A DNA stretch of 7,778 nt from Cellvibrionaceae bacterium (lineage in GTDB: Bacteria > Pseudomonadota > Gammaproteobacteria > Pseudomonadales > Cellvibrionaceae). Below are positions 1 through 5,045 of the stretch, in pieces. The stretch lies in assembly GCA_025800435.1 (NCBI GenBank), contig JAOXRV010000178.1:1-7778 (forward strand), in the 5' to 3' direction. Every line of letters starts with the position of its first letter. The stretch's first letter is position 1. A program made the position numbers and the translations under genes. The notes below the pieces were generated by a model, which searched no databases, had not been told where the DNA came from, and saw nothing but the letters and a program-made list of their open reading frames with translations.

Positions 1-1
1 A

Positions 2-364
2 CAGGTCATTTCTGCAGGTATTGGTGGAGGGGTTGGTGGTGCTGTTTCAGGAGCAGTTACAGGCGCTGCTGCTGGCGGCGTAGTGGGAGCTGTAGTTGGT
101 GGTGTAATCGGTGGTGTTCGTGGCGCAGGTACAGGTATGGCATCTGCTGCTGTGGGTAGTGCAGTAGGCGCTGCAGGTGTAGATGCAGCAACTGAAAATG
201 CTGGTCCCCTTGGGCGGGGACGTGCAGCAGCCGGTGGTTTAATAGGGGGTGCTGTCAGTAATGCTGTTGGTGGAACTGCTGGTGCAGCAGTGGGCGGAGC
301 GATAGGTGGCGCTGTTGCCGCTGCCGCATTACGTGCTGGAAATGATTGTTCAGATGATTGTTAA
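2..364 (+). CDS. Gly/Ala-rich glycine-zipper protein with C-terminal cysteine pair (5' end missing)
   Basis: The frame is open to the left edge, so the N-terminus is not visible. A GTG at 83 could serve as a start, but the same Gly/Ala pattern continues upstream of it in frame, so the real start is probably outside the window. The 120 visible residues are almost entirely Gly, Ala and Val in GxxxG/GGxxGG steps, which is the pattern of glycine-zipper membrane helices. A short polar break (DAATEN, then PLGRGR) separates two hydrophobic halves, and the protein ends in an acidic tail with two cysteines (NDCSDDC). Known look-alikes are class II microcins and bacteriocins such as colicin V, which has a Gly-rich core and a C-terminal disulfide, and glycine-zipper surface proteins. 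I cannot decide between them without the N-terminus. Codons are mostly GGT, GCT and GCA, unlike the GGC/GCC-rich genes to the right. Three in-frame TAA codons in a row (362-370) end it. Confidence 0.7.
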   Translation, partial: QVISAGIGGGVGGAVSGAVTGAAAGGVVGAVVGGVIGGVRGAGTGMASAAVGSAVGAAGVDAATENAGPLGRGRAAAGGLIGGAVSNAVGGTAGAAVGGAIGGAVAAAALRAGNDCSDDC

Positions 365-382
365 TAATAAAATGGTCTTGTA

Positions 383-673
383 ATGAAAGAAGCCGCTATA
401 TGCCCTGTGTGTAAATCTAAGGTTTCTACAGTGATTCACCTGTTTGTCAATGACTCTGTAGGTTTGGAGTGTATTAAGTGTGGTTCCCTTCTTGGGCACT
501 CAAAAAAAGTTATACTTCTAAAATATTCACTGTTGTTTATATTTGTTTTGTGCGTTACTCAAGTTGCTGGGAATTTGCTGTGGCTAGTAGCATGTTTTTT
601 CTCCCTATTGACTTTGATATGTGTTCAGTTAACTTCGGACTTTGAAATTAAGCATAAATCTAATGAGTATTAG
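383..673 (+). CDS. Small zinc-ribbon protein with two membrane segments, unknown function
   Basis: A 96-residue protein. Residues 7-33 carry two CxxC knuckles (CPVC at 7-10 and CIKC at 30-33), the spacing of a zinc ribbon. A basic patch (around residues 39-47) follows, then two hydrophobic segments at about 43-59 and 63-83, and a short charged C-terminus. The likely topology has both ends in the cytoplasm with a helical hairpin in the inner membrane. It starts 18 bases after the glycine-zipper gene on the same strand, so the two are probably co-transcribed. There is no clear Shine-Dalgarno sequence; a three-codon reading frame (ATG at 372) ends in a TAA that overlaps this ATG, which could couple translation. 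The gene is AT-rich compared with the lipid genes. I do not recognise the family. Its position and membrane hairpin would suit an immunity protein for the upstream product, but that is only inference. Confidence 0.65.
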   Translation: MKEAAICPVCKSKVSTVIHLFVNDSVGLECIKCGSLLGHSKKVILLKYSLLFIFVLCVTQVAGNLLWLVACFFSLLTLICVQLTSDFEIKHKSNEY

Positions 674-826
674 CGGCTGTTGTTTGTTCTTTATTTAGGC
701 AGTGCTGGTGATGCAGATCAATATAAAACAGTGGGTTTCGCTAAGCCCCCTACGTCAGCATAGTTGTACGGTCGCGACAGTCATATGCCGTGTTCTTAAC
801 GAGCGGGCGGCTGCCTGTATCACAAT
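674..826. other. Non-coding spacer at a composition boundary
   Basis: No convincing gene is visible on either strand. The spacer lies between the AT-rich plus-strand pair and the convergent GC-rich lipid unit. It contains a small hairpin within 731-754 (described separately). No tRNA, IS end or obvious attachment site was recognised. Confidence 0.5.
731..754. repeat. Possible degenerate dispersed intergenic repeat (small hairpin)
   Basis: GGGTTT at 733-738 can pair with AAGCCC at 743-748 (one G-T pair) around a CGCT loop, followed by CCTACG. The wording resembles the short GGGTT-CGCT-AACCC-CCTACG intergenic repeats scattered in many bacterial genomes. Only one copy is present here, so the repeat status is a guess from resemblance. 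Confidence 0.25.
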
Positions 827-852
827 AAAAAACGCCGGGAATCCCCGGCGTT
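827..852 (-). terminator. Rho-independent terminator of the acyl-CoA synthetase/hydratase/WS-DGAT unit
   Basis: AACGCCGGG (831-839) pairs perfectly with CCCGGCGTT (844-852) around a 4-base loop, a 9-bp GC-rich stem. Read on the minus strand the stem is followed by six T (complement of 827-832), the classic intrinsic terminator layout. It lies 23 bases past the stop codon of the WS/DGAT gene. On the plus strand the stem is followed by a weaker T-rich run (851-859), so it may also stop transcripts coming from the left-hand gene pair. Confidence 0.88.
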
Positions 853-875
853 AATTTTATCTAGGATGGTAAAGC

Positions 876-2681
876 TTAGTGGGTGGTTCCCGCACTAATA
901 CTACCTCCCAGCTCTAATTGCTTTTCTTGCGCGGCGGGCTCAGCAGGTTTGGCAGCGGCCTTGGGTTTGGCTGTTGTCGGTTTTACTTTTGCTGTCGCTG
1001 GTTTGGCTTTAGCCGCTGCGGGTTTAGCTTTAGTTGTAGCCGGCTTAGCTTTAGTGGTGGAAGCTTTGGCTTTGCTAGCTGCCCGTTTTTTGGTGCTTGC
1101 CGCTTTAGGCTTGGCTTCGGTCTTAGGCTTAGCACGGCTGGCCTTTTTAGGGGCTGCCTTTTTCGCCGGTTTGTCTGCGCTTTTTGCCGCCGACTTTGCC
1201 GCTGTTTTTGCGCTGGCCTTCTCTTTGGCTTTGTCTGCCAGAAGCGGCTGCTTTTTCGCGGCCTCTAAAATCTCGGCAAAGGCGTCTTTCATACACTGGG
1301 AGAAGTGGTCCGGGTCGGGCACCATTTCGCGGCAAGCGGTGGAGCATACCCACAGTACATGGTCGTAGCTAAAGCCGGTGATATTTAGGCCCGCAAAATC
1401 AAACGGTATGGAAGCGGGGATAAACATCTGTAGGCGGGCGCCGGCCAGGTAGAGCGGGAAGTTGGGGCCGCGCACATTGGAGACCACCAGGCTGGCCTGG
1501 TTTTGCATTGCCAGCTGGTTGATGCGCTTGCTTAAAAATACCGGTAGGGCATCGTTAAGCTTGGATAAAAAGTCGCGGCCAAGTTCGTCTTGCAGGTCTT
1601 TGATATTGCCCGAGCTTTCGTGAATGGCTTTGATGCGTTCAATCGGATCTTCAATATTGGTGTAGATCGACACCGGTGCCATGGAAATATTATTGCCCGA
1701 GTCTTCACGCACCTGGTCGCCGCTGGCGGCCAGTGGCATCAGTGCGTTCATGGTGTCTTCGGGCAGCTCGCCGTGGCTTTTGAGGTAGTTGTGTAAACCA
1801 CCGGCCACCGTGGCCATAAAAATATCGTTAATGGTACAGGGCAGGTGTTGGCGAATGACTTTGCAGTCATCCAGGCTAATACCAAAGGCATCGATCACCC
1901 GGTGGGGGGAGACCTTGGCATCAAAGCGGTTGCGGTGCTTGGGGCCGGCCAGGGTGCGGCGCAGGCCTTTGACACTGCGCTTTAAGTCAAACTCGCCCTT
2001 TTCAATAATATCCGGGCCGTATTTTAGGCCAAGTTTAATACCTTTACCGTATAGCTCCAGGCCAAATTTGGCGGCACCGACTACCTGCTTGCTGCGGTTG
2101 CCCACGGCACGGGCCAGCAGTTCGAGTTTATTGGGTTCGCGGTCGGCGTAAATCACCGAGGTGCCGCGGCCGGGTTTGTAATCGGGGCTCAGCTCGTGCA
2201 TTACCTGGATCATCTTGGCGCCGGCCTGGCCGTCCATAGTGGCGTGGTGCACCTTTAGGTAGAGCGCAAAGCTGCCTTTCTTAATGCCTTCGATGTTATC
2301 CAGGCCGCCGATAATATAGGCCTCCCACAGGGGGCGGCTGGTATCCAGCGGGCGGGCGTGGATACGGGCAATTTGAATCATTAGCTGGCGCCAGTCGCCT
2401 GGGTCGGGCAGGGCGATATGGCGCACGTGGTACTCCACGTCGATCTCGCCGTCGTCTACCCAGTAGGGGCGGTCTAGGCCCAGGGGCGCCTGTACTAGGC
2501 GACGCCGGAATAGGGGCATCTCGTTAATTTTTTTTGAGAAAAATTCGAGAATGGTTTTAAAGCGTACCTCGCCACCGGGGGCGGTGGACTGGTCGTAGAT
2601 GCCGAGGGAAGCAATGTGCATATGTTGCCGATTGTCTTCCATTTCCAAAAACATATTATCGGTGCCGGATAAATGTTGCAT
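876..2681 (-). CDS. Wax ester synthase/diacylglycerol acyltransferase (WS/DGAT, AtfA family) with Lys/Ala/Pro-rich tail
   Basis: Transfers the acyl group of acyl-CoA to a long-chain alcohol or to diacylglycerol, making storage wax esters or triacylglycerol at the membrane and lipid-body surface. The N-terminus (LSGTDNMFLEMEDN) is typical of the family. The catalytic HHxxxDG motif is intact as HHATMDG at residues 145-151. SRPLW (115-119), ND (285-286), the NISMAPVSIY block (331-340) and SNVRGPNFPLYLAGA (401-415) mark the two-domain acyltransferase fold, which ends near residue 478. Residues about 482-585 form an extra Lys/Ala/Pro/Thr tail not found in AtfA-type enzymes of about 460 residues, so the 601-residue length is unusual. 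The ATG at 2681 is supported by AGGGAG five bases upstream. The gene is last in a minus-strand unit after the bifunctional beta-oxidation enzyme, 204 bases downstream of it, and is followed by a strong terminator. Substrate preference cannot be read from sequence. Confidence 0.93.
   Translation of the reverse strand: MQHLSGTDNMFLEMEDNRQHMHIASLGIYDQSTAPGGEVRFKTILEFFSKKINEMPLFRRRLVQAPLGLDRPYWVDDGEIDVEYHVRHIALPDPGDWRQLMIQIARIHARPLDTSRPLWEAYIIGGLDNIEGIKKGSFALYLKVHHATMDGQAGAKMIQVMHELSPDYKPGRGTSVIYADREPNKLELLARAVGNRSKQVVGAAKFGLELYGKGIKLGLKYGPDIIEKGEFDLKRSVKGLRRTLAGPKHRNRFDAKVSPHRVIDAFGISLDDCKVIRQHLPCTINDIFMATVAGGLHNYLKSHGELPEDTMNALMPLAASGDQVREDSGNNISMAPVSIYTNIEDPIERIKAIHESSGNIKDLQDELGRDFLSKLNDALPVFLSKRINQLAMQNQASLVVSNVRGPNFPLYLAGARLQMFIPASIPFDFAGLNITGFSYDHVLWVCSTACREMVPDPDHFSQCMKDAFAEILEAAKKQPLLADKAKEKASAKTAAKSAAKSADKPAKKAAPKKASRAKPKTEAKPKAASTKKRAASKAKASTTKAKPATTKAKPAAAKAKPATAKVKPTTAKPKAAAKPAEPAAQEKQLELGGSISAGTTH
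951..1076 (-). repeat. Six tandem 21-bp repeats encoding (S/T/A)-K-A-K-P-x-x heptads in the WS/DGAT tail
   Basis: Residues 536-577 of the acyltransferase read as six successive heptads: SKAKAST, TKAKPAT, TKAKPAA, AKAKPAT, AKVKPTT and AKPKAAA. The DNA repeats with the same 21-base period, with the plus-strand word ggctttag or gctttag recurring. The wider Lys/Ala-rich tail spans about 927-1238. Similar KPAA repeats are known in AlgP, the PHA-granule protein PhaF and histone H1-like proteins, where they bind DNA. Such repeats readily change copy number by slippage. Confidence 0.8.
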
Positions 2682-2824
2682 GTGATCTCCCTAAGATGGG
2701 CGGCCGCAGAGGCGGTGAAGTTATTAGTTATTGTTGCTTTTAGGCCGATACCCAAAGGAGCTGGCCTTGTATCGCTATGTATCGAATAGCTTACTACGCC
2801 AGCTGATAGGGCGCAAATAATCCC

Positions 2825-2853
2825 GTTATACATAGGGGCAATATAGGCAGCAA
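2825..2853 (-). promoter_or_regulatory. Candidate sigma-70 promoter for the WS/DGAT gene
   Basis: On the minus strand TTGCTG (2853-2848) is followed after 17 bases by TATAAC (2830-2825), five of six matches to the -10 consensus but only three of six at -35. It would give a leader of roughly 135 bases. It sits in the 204-base gap after the beta-oxidation gene, so the acyltransferase may have its own promoter as well as read-through from upstream. Judged by eye only. Confidence 0.35.
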
Positions 2854-2855
2854 TA

Positions 2856-2876
2856 GCAGCGGGCAAGGCCCGCTGC
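2856..2876 (-). other. Perfect 9-bp hairpin just after the beta-oxidation gene
   Basis: GCAGCGGGC (2856-2864) pairs with GCCCGCTGC (2868-2876) around a 3-base loop, ten bases past the stop codon of the hydratase/dehydrogenase gene. On the minus strand it is not followed by a T-run (TATTGCTG follows), so it is a weak intrinsic terminator at best. It could instead protect the 3' end of the upstream message or cause partial termination, lowering acyltransferase expression. Further GCGGGC copies at 2879-2884 and 2889-2894 allow competing pairings. Confidence 0.5.
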
Positions 2877-2885
2877 GTGCGGGCC

Positions 2886-4982
2886 TTAGCGGGCGGCCCA
2901 CTGGGCAAAGGTTTTGCCCTCTTTGGCCAGTTGCTTAAGTAACTTGGCAGGCGCCCAATTGGCCTGGCCGTGTTGCTTGGCAAATTCACAAATACGCTTA
3001 TAGACCTTATCCAGGCCGATATGGTCGGCGTAGTGCATGGGGCCGCCGCGATAGGCGGGGAAGCCGTAGCCGAAGCAGTAGACCACATCGATATCACTGG
3101 GGCGCTGGGCGATGCCTTCTTCGAGAATTTTGGCGCCTTCGTTGATCCAGGCGTAAGTTAAACGTTCGAGAATTTCTTCGTCGCTAATGGCGCGTCGGGC
3201 TATACCTTGGGCCTTGGCCTGCTGCTCGACCACCTTCATGACCTCGGGGTCGTTGTGGCGGGCGCGGGTGGCGGGGTCGTACTTGTAGTAACCACTGCCG
3301 CTCTTTTGGCCCAGGCGGCCCATTTCGACCAGGGCATCGGCAATACAGTAAGATTTGGGGTCGCCTTTTTGCTCGGCGCTTAGGCCCTGGCGGGCTTTAT
3401 AGCCGATATCCAGGCCGGCTAAATCGCCCACCGCCAGTGGGCCCATGGCCATGCCCCAGCCCTGCATAACCTTGTCGATCTGCTCGGGGCTGGCACCCTC
3501 GATTAGGCACAGCTGGGCTTCGCGGCCGTAGGGGCGCAGCATGCGGTTGCCGATAAAACCGTAGCAGTTGCCCGCCAGTACCGGCACCTTGCGGATGGTC
3601 TTGGCCATGGCCATGGAGGTGGCGATCACATCGTCGGCGCTGGCGCTGCCGCGCACCACTTCCAGCAGCTTCATCACATTCGCCGGGCTAAAGAAATGCA
3701 GGCCAATCACATCGGCGGGGCGGCTGGTGGCACCCGCGATAGCGTCGATATCTTGGTAAGAGGTATTGGTGGCCAAAATCGCACCGGGTTTGCACACGGC
3801 GTCGAGTTTGCTGAAGACTTCTTTTTTGATGTCGACATTTTCAAACACCGCCTCAATCACCAGATCCACATCGGCCAGCGCATCGTAGTGGGTGCTGCCG
3901 CCAATCAGTTTTAGGCAGTTGGCTTTTTGGGCCTCGCTCATTTTGCCCTTGCTGACGGTGATGGCGTAGTTTTTCTCGATAATGCCCATGCCACGATCCA
4001 GGCCCTCTTGGTTGACCTCGATCAGGGTGACCGGAATACCCACATTGGCAAAGTTCATGGCAATGCCGCCGCCCATGGTGCCGGCGCCGATAATACCAAC
4101 CTTGTTAATGGGCCGCAGGGCGGTGTCTTTGGCCAGGCCATCGACCTTGGCCCCCTGGCGCTCGGCAAAGAACATATGGCGCATTGCGGCCGATTGGGGG
4201 CCGGTCATCAGCTCCATAAACAGTTCGCGCTCGGTCTTAAGGCCGGCATCCATATCCTGGCCTATCGCGGCCTCAACACAGGCAATAATATTTTGCGGGG
4301 CCTTTTGACCACGGGCACGCTTGGCCATTTTGGCGCGGTAGCGCTCAAACAGTAGGGCCTGGGATTTACTGGGCTTAATCTCGATATCTCGGGCGCGTTT
4401 TAACTGGGCTTTATCGGCGGCCAGTGATTTGGCATAGGCGATAGCGCCCTGTAACAGCTCGCCTTCAACCACGCAGTCTACCAGGCCCAGCTTTTCGGCC
4501 TTGGCCGCGGCGATGGGGTTGCCGCTGGTGATCATATCCAGGGCCGGCTCAATACCGGCCAGGCGCGGGGTGCGCTGGGTACCGCCGGCGCCGGGCAGCA
4601 GGCCCAGCTTAACCTCGGGCAGGCCCACCTTGGCGCTGTTTAGGGCGATTCGGTAATGGGCGGTGAGGGCGGTTTCAAAACCGCCGCCCAGGGCAGTGCC
4701 GTGGATGGCGGCAACAACGATTTTGTTGGAGCTTTCAATCACATTCAGCATATCCGGCAGGGAGGGGGCCTTGGGCGGCTTGCCGAACTCGGTAATATCC
4801 GCACCGGCGATAAAGGTGCGCCCCTCGCAGATAATCACAATGGCCTTGCTGGCGTCTTTTTGGGCCTTTTTTACGGCCTTGCAAATGCCATCGCGCAAGG
4901 CGTGGGAGAGGGCGTTTACCGGAGGGTTATTGAGACGAATCACCCCAATACCGTCGATAATCTCATACGTAGTTACAGACAT
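2886..4982 (-). CDS. Bifunctional enoyl-CoA hydratase/3-hydroxyacyl-CoA dehydrogenase (FadJ/MFE1-like)
   Basis: Catalyses steps two and three of beta-oxidation: hydration of 2-enoyl-CoA, then NAD-dependent oxidation to 3-ketoacyl-CoA, in the cytoplasm. The crotonase domain (about 1-185) has the oxyanion-hole segment FIAGADI (57-63) and both catalytic glutamates, E103 in GGGFETAL and E123 in GLPEVKLG. The NAD-binding domain (about 294-472) has GIIGAGTMGGGIA at 297-309 and the catalytic His429 and Glu441 in GLHFFSPANVMKLLEVV. Two C-terminal dehydrogenase domains follow (about 474-567 and 600-690). At 698 residues it is close to FadJ (about 714) and FadB (about 729), but the N-terminus starts directly at the hydratase fold with NPPVNAL, more like peroxisomal MFE1. 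No thiolase (FadI/FadA) partner gene is in view. The start at 4982 is supported by AGGAG six bases upstream. It lies 63 bases after the acyl-CoA synthetase and is probably co-transcribed with it. Confidence 0.95.
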   Translation of the reverse strand: MSVTTYEIIDGIGVIRLNNPPVNALSHALRDGICKAVKKAQKDASKAIVIICEGRTFIAGADITEFGKPPKAPSLPDMLNVIESSNKIVVAAIHGTALGGGFETALTAHYRIALNSAKVGLPEVKLGLLPGAGGTQRTPRLAGIEPALDMITSGNPIAAAKAEKLGLVDCVVEGELLQGAIAYAKSLAADKAQLKRARDIEIKPSKSQALLFERYRAKMAKRARGQKAPQNIIACVEAAIGQDMDAGLKTERELFMELMTGPQSAAMRHMFFAERQGAKVDGLAKDTALRPINKVGIIGAGTMGGGIAMNFANVGIPVTLIEVNQEGLDRGMGIIEKNYAITVSKGKMSEAQKANCLKLIGGSTHYDALADVDLVIEAVFENVDIKKEVFSKLDAVCKPGAILATNTSYQDIDAIAGATSRPADVIGLHFFSPANVMKLLEVVRGSASADDVIATSMAMAKTIRKVPVLAGNCYGFIGNRMLRPYGREAQLCLIEGASPEQIDKVMQGWGMAMGPLAVGDLAGLDIGYKARQGLSAEQKGDPKSYCIADALVEMGRLGQKSGSGYYKYDPATRARHNDPEVMKVVEQQAKAQGIARRAISDEEILERLTYAWINEGAKILEEGIAQRPSDIDVVYCFGYGFPAYRGGPMHYADHIGLDKVYKRICEFAKQHGQANWAPAKLLKQLAKEGKTFAQWAAR

Positions 4983-5026
4983 TAGATACTCCTGCTGCTG
5001 GCCTTAGCCAATAAAACCATTACTAA

Positions 5027-5044
5027 CTGTCATTTGTGTGACAG
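5027..5044. repeat. Short inverted repeat between synthetase and beta-oxidation genes
   Basis: CTGTCA (5027-5032) and TGACAG (5039-5044) form a 6-bp inverted repeat with a 6-base spacer, immediately after the synthetase stop and about 45 bases upstream of the next start. No T-run follows on the minus strand, so it is not a clear terminator. It could be an operator half-site pair or a small RNA hairpin. Confidence 0.3.
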
Positions 5045-5045
5045 C

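Noticed and set aside
83..364. GTG at 83 as the true start of the glycine-zipper gene
   Set aside because: The same Gly/Ala pattern continues in frame for 27 codons to the left edge, and no Shine-Dalgarno sequence precedes the GTG, so the gene most likely begins outside the window.
927..1238. WS/DGAT tail as a frameshift artefact
   Set aside because: The frame is continuous from the catalytic domain, the heptads keep register over six units, and a normal stop codon and terminator follow, so the tail looks genuine.
883..1368. Plus-strand 161-residue Ala/Leu-rich frame that looks like a membrane protein
   Set aside because: It is antisense to the Lys/Ala-rich tail of the WS/DGAT; the reverse complement of AAG/GCC-type codons gives Leu/Ala by itself. 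The minus-strand frame has the catalytic domain, ribosome binding site and terminator.
2700..2707. GCGGCCGC palindrome upstream of the acyltransferase as an operator
   Set aside because: It is a simple GC palindrome expected by chance in this kind of sequence and has no matching partner or promoter placement.
2495..3097. Minus-strand 200-residue frame spanning the gap between the acyltransferase and the beta-oxidation gene
   Set aside because: It overlaps both real genes in another frame, has low-complexity Ser/Pro/Ala text, no recognisable domain and no ribosome binding site seen.
3927..4355. Plus-strand 142-residue frame inside the beta-oxidation gene
   Set aside because: Antisense shadow of a well-conserved enzyme domain; no start signal or family features.
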